Assembly (NCBI RefSeq): GCF_021919345.1
Contig: NZ_CP089293.1
Span: 248,001-312,000, forward strand
Origin: Paenarthrobacter nicotinovorans
GTDB taxonomy: Bacteria > Actinomycetota > Actinomycetes > Actinomycetales > Micrococcaceae
DNA length: 64,000 bases
Direction of reading: 5' to 3'
The first letter of the stretch is position 1. Each line of letters opens with the position of its first letter. The notes below the pieces were generated by a model, which did no database searches, was not told where the DNA came from, and saw only the letters and a list, made by a program, of their open reading frames with translations. Of the stretch, positions 53,991 to 62,213 are shown piece by piece. A program made the translations under genes and the position numbers.

Positions 53991-54548
53991 ATGATTCTGT
54001 TGGCAATCGTGGTGTGTGAAGTTGCGTTCTGGGTGGCGATCCTTGCCGGGCTCGCAGCACGGTATCTGCTGCGTCGTCCCCGCCTGGGCGGAGCCCTCCT
54101 GATCCTTGCTCCGGTTATTGATGCCATCCTGCTTGCCTTGGTCGCCGTCGATTTGCTGGGCGGCGGTACAGCCTCATGGCACCACGGACTCGCCGCGGTC
54201 TACATCGGTGTCTCTGTCGCGTACGGCAAGCGCATGGTGGCTTGGGCCGATGCGCACTTCCAGCACCGGTTCGCGGGCGGACCTGCGCCGGAACGTCTCA
54301 CTGGAACCCGCTACACCATCAAATGCTGGCGGGATGTGCTCCTTACCGGGTTGGCGGTTGCCATCGCAGCGGCGACCCTTGGCGCGATTATCTTCCTCGT
54401 CAACGACGCCGAAAGAACCGCAGCGCTCTCGGACTTCTTCCGCATCCTGGGCATCATCTTCGCCATCGACTTCCTCTGGGCTTTGAGCTACACGATCTGG
54501 CCGAAGAAGGCTGCCCGCGCCTTGCCCGCTGCTACGCCGTCGCGCTGA
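53991..54548 (+). CDS. Hypothetical multi-helix membrane protein
   Basis: 185 residues with about five hydrophobic segments (MILLAIVVCEVAFWVAILAG; LLILAPVIDAILLALVAVDL; LAAVYIGVSVAYG; VLLTGLAVAIAAATLGAIIF; LGIIFAIDFLWALSYTIW) and a loop with WADAHFQHRFAGG. Short actinobacterial membrane family whose function I do not know. The TetR-type gene starts 4 bases after its stop, so that regulator may control it. Confidence 0.75.
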   Translation: MILLAIVVCEVAFWVAILAGLAARYLLRRPRLGGALLILAPVIDAILLALVAVDLLGGGTASWHHGLAAVYIGVSVAYGKRMVAWADAHFQHRFAGGPAPERLTGTRYTIKCWRDVLLTGLAVAIAAATLGAIIFLVNDAERTAALSDFFRILGIIFAIDFLWALSYTIWPKKAARALPAATPSR

Positions 54549-54552
54549 TTCC

Positions 54553-55140
54553 ATGCCCCGGAGAATCGATACAGAGGCACGCAGTGCAGCAATTGCGGAA
54601 GCTTCCCTGCGGGTCCTCGAACGTGATGGCCTTTCGGGCCTTTCAGTGCGCGGGGTGGCAGCGGAAGCGGGCATCGCAGCCGCTTCGCTACGGCGTGCGT
54701 TTGCCACGCAACATGCCCTGCGGGAGTTCTGCCTGCAACTCATTGAGGACCGGGTCACCGCCCGAATCGCCGCCCTTGAGCTCACTGGCCGGGCGTTGGT
54801 TGATGGCTTGCTCCTGCAGTTGCTTCCTCTCGACAAGGAACGGCGGCTGGAACTCGTGGCGCAGGTCCAGCTTGGTGTCCTCTCACTGACGGATAGTGCA
54901 CTACGTCCTGCCGCGATCAGGCTCAGCGAGGGAGTGGACCGCGTGTGTCACGTTGCCCTCCAGCTCCTGGCCGAAGCGGGACAGTTCAACCCGGGGCGCG
55001 ACCCCGGCTATGAAGCCCAGCGCTTGCGTGCGCTCCTTGATGGGATCGCGATGCACGGATTGTGGAGCGGTGAACTCCCGGAGGCGGGTCCGATGCTCCG
55101 GGTGCTCTCGCGCCATCTCGACGAGCTGGCGGGTCCCTAG
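54553..55140 (+). CDS. TetR-family transcriptional regulator
   Basis: 195 residues. N-terminal helix-turn-helix: ASLRVLERDGLSGLSVRGVA followed by AEAGIAAASLRRAFATQHAL, the standard TetR DNA-binding domain at residues 10-60. The C-terminal ligand domain is helical (LLLQLLPLDKERRLELVAQV; RLRALLDGIAMHGLW). TetR proteins usually repress a neighbouring gene; the membrane protein just upstream in the same transcript is a candidate. A strong hairpin follows. Confidence 0.88.
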   Translation: MPRRIDTEARSAAIAEASLRVLERDGLSGLSVRGVAAEAGIAAASLRRAFATQHALREFCLQLIEDRVTARIAALELTGRALVDGLLLQLLPLDKERRLELVAQVQLGVLSLTDSALRPAAIRLSEGVDRVCHVALQLLAEAGQFNPGRDPGYEAQRLRALLDGIAMHGLWSGELPEAGPMLRVLSRHLDELAGP

Positions 55141-55190
55141 CACCTTAGGCAAGCAGAGCACCCCGGACACGCAAAAGTACCTCGGACATG

Positions 55191-55236
55191 CAAAGAGCCT
55201 GGCGCCACCCATATCCGGGTGGCACCAGGCTCTTTG
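55191..55236. terminator. Strong bidirectional terminator
   Basis: An arm from 55191 to 55210 (CAAAGAGCCTGGCGCCACCC) pairs with 55217-55236 around ATATCC with one mismatch; the arms start with AAA and end with TTT. It separates the TetR gene from the convergent ptsH. Confidence 0.85.
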
Positions 55237-55262
55237 CGTGTCGCTGAGGGGTTTGGGTGTCC

Positions 55263-55541
55263 CTACTCGGCGTCGTGGTCCGTTTCGAGGATCTTCACCA
55301 GGCTGTCCAGTGCTGCGTCCGCACCTTCACCTTCGGCACGCAGCACCACCACGTCACCGTGGGCAGCGCCCAGGCTCATCAGGGAAAGGATGCTGGCGGC
55401 GTCCATGGCGTCGTCGGCTGGCTCTCCCGGGCGGGCGATGGTGACATCGATATCCAGGTCTCCCGCAGCCTCGGCGAAGATGGCTGCCGGGCGGGCGTGG
55501 AGGCCGACGCGGCTAGCGATGGTGGCTGTACGTTCAGGCAT
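55263..55541 (-). CDS. ptsH: HPr phosphocarrier protein of the PTS
   Basis: 92 residues. The active-site GLHARPAA has the His (residue 15) that takes phosphate from enzyme I and passes it to the IIA domain of the fructose transporter. The segment SILSLMSLGA around residue 50 holds the regulatory-serine-like position. Length is normal for HPr. It follows the IIABC gene on the same strand after a 39-base gap, so it is likely co-induced with fructose uptake. Confidence 0.95.
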   Translation of the reverse strand: MPERTATIASRVGLHARPAAIFAEAAGDLDIDVTIARPGEPADDAMDAASILSLMSLGAAHGDVVVLRAEGEGADAALDSLVKILETDHDAE

Positions 55542-55580
55542 TGGTGCTCCTTTGTGGTGGTGGGTGGCTTTGTGGGAAGT

Positions 55581-57611
55581 CTAGACGCTGACGGTTGCCG
55601 GGGTGGTTTCTGCCTCTACCGGCTTCTTCACGGCCCAACGCTTGAGGGCGATGACCAGCAGCGCAGTGATGACCACGCCGACGGCGATCGAAAGGAAGAA
55701 CAGCAGGAAGTTGTCGATGGCGAAGAAGACGAACAAACCGCCGTGTGGAGCCTTGGAGGTGACACCGAAGGCCATCGACAGGGCACCGGTGACGGCGCCG
55801 CCCACCATGCTGGCGGGGATCACACGGAGTGGATCAGCAGCTGCGAACGGGATGGCGCCTTCGGAGATGAAGGATGCCCCGAGGAGCCAGGCTGCCTTGC
55901 CATTTTCACGCTCTGCCAAGGAGAACAGTTTCTTGTCCAGGACGGTGGCGAGGGCCATGGCCAGCGGCGGAACCATACCTGCAGCCATGACGGCTGCCAT
56001 GATCTGCCAGGGAGCCTGGTTGCTGACACTCGCAGCACCGAGGCCCGCAACGGCAAATGCGTACGCAACCTTGTTGACGGGACCACCGAGGTCGAAGCAC
56101 ATCATGAGGCCCAGGATGATGCCGAGGACCACAGCTCCGGCTCCCGTGAGGCTGGAAAGTCCGGCATTGAGGGCGTTGGTCAGATCCACGATCGGACGGC
56201 CGAGGATCAGGAACATCAAACCGGACGCCACCAGGGACGCGAGCAGAGGGATGATCACCACGGGCATCAGGCCGCGAAGCCAGCGCGGGACGTCCAGCTT
56301 GCCGATCTGGTAGGCCACGTAGCCGGCCAGGAGACCACCAACGATGCCTCCCAGGAAGCCGGCGCCCATGAAGCCGGACACAGCACCGGCTACAAAGCCG
56401 GGGGCGATACCCGGGCGGTCAGCGATGGCGTAGGCAATGTAACCGGCCAGTGCGGGAACCAGGAACCCGAGGGACAGGGCGCCGATCTTGAACAGGACTG
56501 CGCCGATGTAGGCACCCAGCGGACCCCAGGCGTTCTCGGGGAAATCGGTGGGAAGGTTGAAGATGCTGTTTTCAACAACGATCTTGTCGGCGAAGTTGGT
56601 GATGAGATAACCGCCCATGAGGAAGCCAAGGGCGATCAAGAGGCCGCCACCCGCAACGAACGGAATCATGTAGCTGACGCCGGTGAGGAGTGCGCGCTTC
56701 AGCTTCTGGCCGATGTGCTCGCCCTTTTCCTCCTCGGCACGCTCAGCCTGCTCTTCGGCACCGAAGTGCGGAACACGGCGTGCGTGGGGGTCGACGGCGG
56801 CAGCCAGGGCTTCCTCGACCATCTTGGTGGGCTCATCGATGCCACGCTTGACCGGAGCGTTGATGACCGGCTTGCCGGCGAAGCGCTCCTTGCCGCGGAC
56901 GTCGACGTCGACGGCGAAGATCACGGCGTCGGCCGCAGCAATCACTGCCGGATCCAGCGGCTTGGCGCCGGAGGAGCCCTGGGTCTCGACCTGCAGGTCA
57001 ACGCCCATTTCCTTTGCAGCGGCAACCAGCGAATCAGCCGCCATGTACGTGTGTGCGATGCCGGTTGGGCAGGCGGTCACTGCGACGATGCGCTTGGGTG
57101 CGGCAGTCGTCGTCGTGTTTTCTGCGGGAGCAGCCGCAGCGGCTGGTGCAGCAGCCGGCTTGTCTGCCAAGGCGCCGTCAACCAGTTCCACGATCTCTTC
57201 GGGAGAGGCCGCCGCGCGCAGTGCTGCGGTGAAGTCCTTCTTGATCAGTGAACGTGCCAGCTTGGAGAGCAGCTTCAGGTGTTCCTGGTCGGCGCCGTCC
57301 GGGGCTGCGATAAAGAAGATGAGGTCAGCCGGGCCGTCCTTGGCACCGAAGTCCACCTTGTGGGAGAGGCGGGCCATGGCAAGGGCAGGCTCCGTGACGG
57401 CGGCCGAGCGGCAGTGCGGGATGGCGATGCCGCCGGGGACGCCGGTCGCCGTCTTCTGCTCGCGGGCGAAGGCGTCGGCGAAGAGCCCCTCAACCTCGGA
57501 AGCTCGGCCGGAGGCGGCAACTTTGCCTGCCAGGACGCGGATGACGTCGGCGGGGGAGTCGCCCAGGTTTTGGTCGAGGGTGACCAATTGTGGGGTGATC
57601 AGCTGGGTCAC
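55581..57611 (-). CDS. fruA: Fructose-specific PTS enzyme IIABC
   Basis: 676 residues from a GTG at 57611 overlapping the fruK stop (GTGA). IIA domain at about residues 1-150 with the phospho-His in GIAIPHCRS. An Ala/Pro linker and IIB domain at about 170-280 with RIVAVTACPTGIAHTYMAAD, whose Cys passes the phosphate on. IIC domain at about 310-660 with about nine membrane helices (SYMIPFVAGGGLLIALGF; GFVAGAVSGFMGAGFLGGIV). It imports fructose as fructose 1-phosphate. fruK next to it phosphorylates the product again. Confidence 0.95.
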   Translation of the reverse strand: MTQLITPQLVTLDQNLGDSPADVIRVLAGKVAASGRASEVEGLFADAFAREQKTATGVPGGIAIPHCRSAAVTEPALAMARLSHKVDFGAKDGPADLIFFIAAPDGADQEHLKLLSKLARSLIKKDFTAALRAAASPEEIVELVDGALADKPAAAPAAAAAPAENTTTTAAPKRIVAVTACPTGIAHTYMAADSLVAAAKEMGVDLQVETQGSSGAKPLDPAVIAAADAVIFAVDVDVRGKERFAGKPVINAPVKRGIDEPTKMVEEALAAAVDPHARRVPHFGAEEQAERAEEEKGEHIGQKLKRALLTGVSYMIPFVAGGGLLIALGFLMGGYLITNFADKIVVENSIFNLPTDFPENAWGPLGAYIGAVLFKIGALSLGFLVPALAGYIAYAIADRPGIAPGFVAGAVSGFMGAGFLGGIVGGLLAGYVAYQIGKLDVPRWLRGLMPVVIIPLLASLVASGLMFLILGRPIVDLTNALNAGLSSLTGAGAVVLGIILGLMMCFDLGGPVNKVAYAFAVAGLGAASVSNQAPWQIMAAVMAAGMVPPLAMALATVLDKKLFSLAERENGKAAWLLGASFISEGAIPFAAADPLRVIPASMVGGAVTGALSMAFGVTSKAPHGGLFVFFAIDNFLLFFLSIAVGVVITALLVIALKRWAVKKPVEAETTPATVSV

Positions 57612-58600
57612 TGTGATTCCTTCTGGAGGGCCGTGATGGATACGGCGTCGGGGGTTGTCTGGTGGACTGCCGGGACAGTGGAGCCCGGCAGCGAAGCAGC
57701 TGCGGCACCATGTGCCACGGCTTGACGGAGGCAGTCCTGCGCGGAACCGCCCTGGGTTGCGGCCAGCAGGTAGCCGGCAAGGGAAGAATCCCCTGCGCCC
57801 ACCGTGCTGACTGCCTTGATCGGCGGATGCGTGGCGAACCACGCTCCGTCTGCGGTCACCAGGACTGCGCCCTTGGACCCGAGTGTTGCGAGAACGGCGC
57901 CTACACCGCTGGCGACGACGGCGGCAGCGGCTTGGGCGGCTTTGGCCGGGTCCGCTTCCAGTTCGTCAGCTGTGTAGACGTTGGTGAAACCGGCGGCGGC
58001 GGCGAGCTCGGCAAGCTCTTCCGCGTTCGGCTTGAGGAGGTCGGGCTTTCCTGCGGCATCGCCCACCAGGGCCGCCGCAAGCGGAGCTCCGGAGGAGTCG
58101 ATGGCGATGCCGGGGGCGGCCGTTCCATCAGCGTTCGACCGGAGCCGACGCGCGATTGTGGCGTAGAAATCCGCGGGCACCCCTGGTGGGAGCGAGCCTG
58201 CGAGAACCACCCAGCTGGCGCCACGGGAGCGCTCCAGCAGCAGCCCGATCAGGGCTTCCTGCTGTTCGCCACTCAGCTCCGGGCCGGGTTCGTTGATCTT
58301 GGTGGTGACCCCATCCGGTTCGGTGAGCGTGACGTTGCTGCGCAGCGCCTGACCGATGGGCAGCGCCGCAAAGGGCACGCCGCCGTCGTGCAGTCCGGAC
58401 AGGACGGGGTCTGAATCCGCGCCGGGAAGGACTGCCAACGTTTCGAGGCCGGAGGCCACGAGCGCCCGGGAAACGTTGACGCCCTTTCCGCCGGATTCCT
58501 GGTGGACGGCCACCGCGCGCTGAACTTCGCCGCGGGCCAGGGCGCCCGGGAGTTCCACCGTGCGGTCCAGGCTGGGGTTGGCGGTGAGCGTGACGATCAT
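57608..58600 (-). CDS. fruK: 1-phosphofructokinase
   Basis: 330 residues of the PfkB/ribokinase family. MIVTLTANPSLDRTVELPG at the start, GGKGVNVSRAL near residue 38 (substrate glycine loop), KPNAEELAEL and the catalytic anion-hole motif STVGAGDSSLAGYLLA near the C-terminus. It turns fructose 1-phosphate, made by the PTS transporter, into fructose 1,6-bisphosphate. Overlaps fruR upstream (ATGA) and fruA downstream (GTGA), so all three are one operon. Confidence 0.95.
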   Translation of the reverse strand: MIVTLTANPSLDRTVELPGALARGEVQRAVAVHQESGGKGVNVSRALVASGLETLAVLPGADSDPVLSGLHDGGVPFAALPIGQALRSNVTLTEPDGVTTKINEPGPELSGEQQEALIGLLLERSRGASWVVLAGSLPPGVPADFYATIARRLRSNADGTAAPGIAIDSSGAPLAAALVGDAAGKPDLLKPNAEELAELAAAAGFTNVYTADELEADPAKAAQAAAAVVASGVGAVLATLGSKGAVLVTADGAWFATHPPIKAVSTVGAGDSSLAGYLLAATQGGSAQDCLRQAVAHGAAAASLPGSTVPAVHQTTPDAVSITALQKESQ

Positions 58601-59388
58601 GCGATCACCACGTCGACGCCGGCGTCGGCCAAAGCCGCCGCAAGTTCAGCCGAGGGCTGCTGGTCAGTAATCAAGGTGTCAACATCCTTCAGGGTGGCGA
58701 ACTGGACCAGTGTTTCGGCATCCAGCTTGGACGAGTCGGCCAGGGCTACAACGCGGCGGGCGGACTGGACGAAAGCGGCTTTCACCGCGGCTTCCTCGGG
58801 ATCCGGCGTGCTGAGCCCGAAGACGGCGTGGATCCCGTTGGCGCCCACGAAGGCGATGTCCGGACGAAGCCTGTAAGCGGCCTCAACGGTGGACTGCCCG
58901 ACGGCGGCCTGCGTGAGTCCGCGGACACGGCCGCCGAGGATCTGGAGTGCGACGCCCTGCGTGGAGGAGAGCTTGCCGGCAATCGGAATCGCGTGGGTGA
59001 TGACCACGAGCTCGTCGTTCCCATTGGTGGACGGAGTCCGCTGGGCCAGCAGGTCCGCCAGGGTTTCAGTGGTGGAACCGGCGTCGAGCAGGATGCTGCC
59101 GGTGGTGGGTTCCGGGATCAGTGCAAGAGCGGCGTTCGCGATACGGAGTTTTTCGGCCTGGCGCTGCACTGCCCGCTCCAGGATGCTCTCCTCGCGGGTG
59201 CTCAGGCGGTCGGAGGGGACTGCGCCGCCGTGGACGCGGCGGAGATTTCCGGAAACTTCAAGGGCCGCGAGGTCGCGGCGGATGGTTTCGGTGGTGATGC
59301 TGAAACGGTCTGCGAGGTCCGTGACGCTCACGCGTCCGCGCTCTGCGACGAGTGCGGAGATCAGTTGCTGGCGTTCTTCTGCGAACAC
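58597..59388 (-). CDS. fruR: DeoR-family repressor of the fructose operon
   Basis: 263 residues. N-terminal DeoR helix-turn-helix: ERQQLISALVAERGRVSVTD continuing LADRFSITTETIRRDLAALE and then LRRVHGGAV. The C-terminal sugar-phosphate sensor domain has ILLDAGSTTETLADLL and VALADSSKLDAETLVQFA. Fructose 1-phosphate or similar would release it. It is the first gene of fruR-fruK-fruA and its promoter overlaps an 18-bp inverted repeat, so autoregulation is likely. Confidence 0.92.
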   Translation of the reverse strand: MFAEERQQLISALVAERGRVSVTDLADRFSITTETIRRDLAALEVSGNLRRVHGGAVPSDRLSTREESILERAVQRQAEKLRIANAALALIPEPTTGSILLDAGSTTETLADLLAQRTPSTNGNDELVVITHAIPIAGKLSSTQGVALQILGGRVRGLTQAAVGQSTVEAAYRLRPDIAFVGANGIHAVFGLSTPDPEEAAVKAAFVQSARRVVALADSSKLDAETLVQFATLKDVDTLITDQQPSAELAAALADAGVDVVIA

Positions 59389-59465
59389 TTACCCTCCATT
59401 GCGGTAAAGCCAAGTTCGTTGCGGCCACTTCCGTGACTGCTGTCACAACGATGTGGAATTGCTTG

Positions 59466-59518
59466 ACTCTATCTTTGTTTATGTTGGTAAGTCAATAGAA
59501 ACCAACATAAACAAAGAT
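59466..59518 (-). promoter_or_regulatory. fruR operon promoter with 18-bp inverted-repeat operator
   Basis: ATCTTTGTTTATGTTGGT (59471-59488) and ACCAACATAAACAAAGAT (59501-59518) are exact inverted copies 12 bases apart. On the minus strand a -35 TTGACT (59490-59495, in the spacer) and a -10 TAGAGT (59466-59471) stand 18 bases apart, so one operator arm fills the promoter spacer and the other lies just upstream. This fits two FruR dimers or looped binding that blocks RNA polymerase. Promoter assignment is by consensus only. Confidence 0.85.
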
Positions 59519-59574
59519 CACTGCTGCGTCCGAGGTGGTCCGGGCGCGTACCGTGAGGGCTCCGGAGACGACGA

Positions 59575-59612
59575 AAGGGCATGTCGCGCTCCCTGTAGCG
59601 CGACATGCCCTT
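59575..59612. terminator. Perfect 16-bp hairpin terminator
   Basis: AAGGGCATGTCGCGCT (59575-59590) and AGCGCGACATGCCCTT (59597-59612) pair perfectly with a 6-base loop. It lies just past the end of the minus-strand Pro-rich gene (59672) and insulates it from the fru promoter. Confidence 0.85.
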
Positions 59613-59671
59613 CTATCGGATCCTGACTGGGGGATATGCCGGGATCCGGTCTTGTTGGGTGCGGAACAGCC

Positions 59672-59842
59672 CTAAAGCGAAGGGGGGTTCCCTGGTCCCG
59701 GGGGCGGTGGGACTGCCGGTCCCGGGGTGGGTTCCGGGACTGGCGGCGGGCCCGGTTCCGGCAACGGTACAGGCTCAGGCGTAGGCCCGGGTTCCCGGGT
59801 TGGATCGGGGTGTGAGGGATCCGTGGGGAAACCGCTCATCAT
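59672..59842 (-). CDS. Small Pro-rich protein (56 residues, or C-terminal part of a longer frameshifted protein)
   Basis: From the ATG at 59842 with GGAGAAGGAG ahead; this start overlaps the stop of the preceding frame (TGATG). The sequence is a Pro/Gly/Glu/Thr tract (for example PEPGPPPVPEPTPGPAVPPP) and must be disordered. The same frame stays open to 59920 with a protein-like stretch (MGFQPVPFQHAAKPPPDAF, then VPEKERL), which suggests that the real protein may be longer and continue from the frame upstream by a one-base shift. Confidence 0.5.
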   Translation of the reverse strand: MMSGFPTDPSHPDPTREPGPTPEPVPLPEPGPPPVPEPTPGPAVPPPPGPGNPPSL

Positions 59843-60063
59843 CAAGCGCTCCTTCTCCGGGACGAATGCGTCGGGCGGAGGCTTTGCGGCGTGCTGGAAG
59901 GGTACCGGCTGGAATCCCATCCGGACCCCATGTAGTCGATGGGCAGGTTGTCCGGGTCAGGTGGATCCGGCAGCTTGTGCTTGCCGGGTTGACCATGCTG
60001 GTTATGCTGGCCAAGGCCCCGGGTGGCAGTGGAAGACTCTCTTTTCTGTGATTCTGCGTGCAT
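59842..60063 (-). CDS. Small hydrophilic protein upstream of, and overlapping, the Pro-rich frame
   Basis: 73 residues from the ATG at 60063 with AGGAAGGG 6 bases before. The first 47 residues look natural (HGQPGKHKLPDPPDPDNLPI followed by DYMGSG), while the last 25 (Ser/Arg-rich, RPTHSSRRRSA) look like an out-of-frame reading. A one-base change near 59921 would join DYMGSG to the MGFQPVPFQH stretch of the other frame, giving one protein of about 125 residues. Read as it stands, the pair is coupled by TGATG. Confidence 0.5.
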   Translation of the reverse strand: MHAESQKRESSTATRGLGQHNQHGQPGKHKLPDPPDPDNLPIDYMGSGWDSSRYPSSTPQSLRPTHSSRRRSA

Positions 60064-60122
60064 GCTGTCCCTTCCTGTGGCTTCAGAATTGGTGCTGCTC
60101 CTCATGGCTGCGCCCGTCACGT

Positions 60123-60554
60123 TCAGTCCGGAATTTCCATCCGGAAGCCGCAGTGGCATCCAAGAATCCTCGTGTTGATGAGAACCTCGTACATCCGCAG
60201 CTGCCCACCCGGTTTCAGGACGAGGGGAGTTTGAATCCTCCGGAGCTCGCAGCTGCTGGTCTTCATGGGTTCGCCGCAGTGAAGATACTGACCGCCGAAC
60301 TGAAGTACCCCCTGGGAAATACCGGGTCGGTTGAGTACCGCGGCAACCCTCTGGACAGACGCGATCTGCTGGTAGGAATACCTGCAGACATGGCACTCGT
60401 ACGCCACGTCCACCAAGTTGGGCGCGGGCGGATAGTGGGACTGGATCGAATTCACCAGGAGGTGCTTGTCCGTATTGCACCGGGTACACCAAAGACGCTC
60501 ATCGGGCGGTTGGTGGGCTTCGTCCGGGACTCTGGACGCTGGCTGGGCCGGCAT
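60123..60554 (-). CDS. Zinc-ribbon-type protein A (paralogue of the gene at 61724)
   Basis: 143 residues, GAGGTAAAC ahead. Cys pattern: LWCTRCNTDKHLLV, YECHVCRYSY, LHCGEPM and LGCHCGFRMEIP, i.e. four C-x(1-2)-C or H-C-G motifs likely to hold one or two zinc ions. The same four motifs in the same order and spacing occur in the protein at 61724-62173. Family unknown to me. The two paralogues face away from each other around the GAF-ANTAR gene. Role unknown; nucleic-acid or protein binding is possible. Confidence 0.7.
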   Translation of the reverse strand: MPAQPASRVPDEAHQPPDERLWCTRCNTDKHLLVNSIQSHYPPAPNLVDVAYECHVCRYSYQQIASVQRVAAVLNRPGISQGVLQFGGQYLHCGEPMKTSSCELRRIQTPLVLKPGGQLRMYEVLINTRILGCHCGFRMEIPD

Positions 60555-60733
60555 GGGTGTTTACCTCGGCATCAAAAAATGCGGGTCGCCCGTCTGCATG
60601 AGCTGTAAAGCCTGGTCCTGAAAATGCGGGACTGTAGCTAGATTGTGCACATAGGTGCACGGCATATGCAAGGATTCTGTTGTCATTCCCCAAAGGGGTG
60701 ACAGGCAGTGACCCGGCGATCGTAAACTAAGGC

Positions 60734-61507
60734 ATGGACGAAATGAACGTTGAATTGGCGCTGCCTGATGCCGCCTCGGCGCCCGACGAAGTTTCGGTGC
60801 CCGAGCAGCTTCAGGACCTCGTTATCGATAGCGAAGACGTCGGTGGATTCCTCGGAGAGCTTGCTGTGTTTTCCGCAGCGGCAGTGTCCAATGCGGTGGG
60901 TGTGAACGTGCATTGTGGCATCACATTGAGCAGGCGGAGGCGGACGGCCACGGTGGCCGGAAGCACCCCGGAAGCCAGATTGATTGACGAAGTACAGCAG
61001 GCGTACGGGGACGGCCCATGCCTGGAAGCAATGCGTAGCCATGCCACCGTGCATGTGCCCGACACCTCCACCGAGGGGCGCTGGCCCGACTACTGCAAGG
61101 TCATCGCGGACCGTGGCCATCTTTCGGCACTCTGTGTCCCTTTGGAGCTGGACGAAGGTGCAACCGCGGCCCTTAACTTCTTCGCTCCGCGGATCGACGC
61201 TTTTGACGCGGCCACCATCCGGGACTGTGAGCTCTATGCCAGCCAGGCCGAACGCTCATTGCGCCTGGCAGTCCGGATCGGAGTAAAGCAGCAGCACGCC
61301 GATGACCTCCAGGATGCGATGCAGTCCCGCACCGTGATCGACCTCGCGTGCGGCATCATCATGGGGCAGAACAGGTGCAGCCAGGACGACGCCTTCCAGA
61401 TCCTCAAAAAGGCCTCAAGCGCCCGGAACCAGAAGCTGCGTGACGTCGCCGAGTCGCTGATCAAGAGCGTTGCGAAAGAGTCACCCGTGGCTCATTTCGA
61501 ACCCTGA
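60734..61507 (+). CDS. GAF-ANTAR regulatory protein
   Basis: 257 residues. An N-terminal GAF domain of about 30-180 (GELAVFSAAAVSNAVGVNVH; GDGPCLEAMRSHATVHVPDT; HLSALCVPLELDEGATAALN) precedes a coiled connector and a C-terminal ANTAR domain of about 195-250 (LQDAMQSRTVIDLACGIIMG; QNRCSQDDAFQILKKASSAR; NQKLRDVAESLI). ANTAR binds short double hairpins in mRNA and prevents termination, with the GAF part as sensor. Such proteins are common in soil actinobacteria. The neighbours are two zinc-ribbon paralogues; any target hairpins near them would be worth a look. Confidence 0.9.
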   Translation: MDEMNVELALPDAASAPDEVSVPEQLQDLVIDSEDVGGFLGELAVFSAAAVSNAVGVNVHCGITLSRRRRTATVAGSTPEARLIDEVQQAYGDGPCLEAMRSHATVHVPDTSTEGRWPDYCKVIADRGHLSALCVPLELDEGATAALNFFAPRIDAFDAATIRDCELYASQAERSLRLAVRIGVKQQHADDLQDAMQSRTVIDLACGIIMGQNRCSQDDAFQILKKASSARNQKLRDVAESLIKSVAKESPVAHFEP

Positions 61508-61723
61508 GGGACATCGCCCCGAGGGTCCGCGGCCAGCCGATGACTTGTGACGCAAGCCACTGGTGAACTACATTTTAGGTGGGTTAAGCAGATAGCCCTT
61601 GGAGCCTCATGACGTGGTGCCATCCCGGATGGTCCAAGAACTGCACTTTCAGCCGTGGCCATTATCGGCCGGCTCGCAGCGTCAATGCATGCGGCTCCTT
61701 GGAGTTGTAAAAGGAGAATGGCA

Positions 61724-62173
61724 ATGACGCTTGGTTCCCTTCCTGTCCCGAAACCTTCACAAGGGCCCGAACCTGCCCAGGCCGGAGTGCGGCCATGGTG
61801 CACTGTCTGCGGCACCGATTCCTACATTTTTGTTGAGACCGTGGTGGAAGCCGAACCACACCAGACGGAAGTGGTCGACGTCAGCTACACCTGCAGCGAA
61901 TGCGATACCTTCTACGCCCACCCCGTCCGCCTGGCAACGCTGGTGCCGGAGATCCAACAGGAATTCCTTTCCACTGCAGCAGCAGGACTGTGGTTCAGCT
62001 GCACACATTGCGGCGACCCCATGACGCTGGGACGTCCCACTGAACGCGTGATTGAGGCCCCCCGGAGCACTGAAGATCCTGAAAGCCCCAATCTCCTTGA
62101 GGTCTACTTGCAGACCCAGGTCCTGCATTGCCGTTGTGGTTTCCAAATGGAGGTTCCGCGCCACGTTGGGTAA
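61724..62173 (+). CDS. Zinc-ribbon-type protein B (paralogue of the gene at 60123)
   Basis: 149 residues from the ATG at 61724, 7 bases after AAGGAG (the ATG at 61718 is too close to it). Cys pattern: PWCTVCGTDSYIFVE, YTCSECDTFYAHP, FSCTHCGDPM and LHCRCGFQMEVP, the same order as in protein A. The central Glu/Asp/Val-rich part (EAEPHQTEVVDVSY) also matches. Family unknown. The preceding 210 bases up to the ANTAR gene contain no gene I can support. Confidence 0.72.
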   Translation: MTLGSLPVPKPSQGPEPAQAGVRPWCTVCGTDSYIFVETVVEAEPHQTEVVDVSYTCSECDTFYAHPVRLATLVPEIQQEFLSTAAAGLWFSCTHCGDPMTLGRPTERVIEAPRSTEDPESPNLLEVYLQTQVLHCRCGFQMEVPRHVG

Positions 62174-62213
62174 CCACCGTCTCTGAATAATCCATAGCGG
62201 GAGGGGTGGGTCT

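Noticed and set aside
55257..57251. 664-residue plus-strand frame opposite fruA and ptsH
   Set aside because: Antisense shadow; the PTS domains on the minus strand explain the region.
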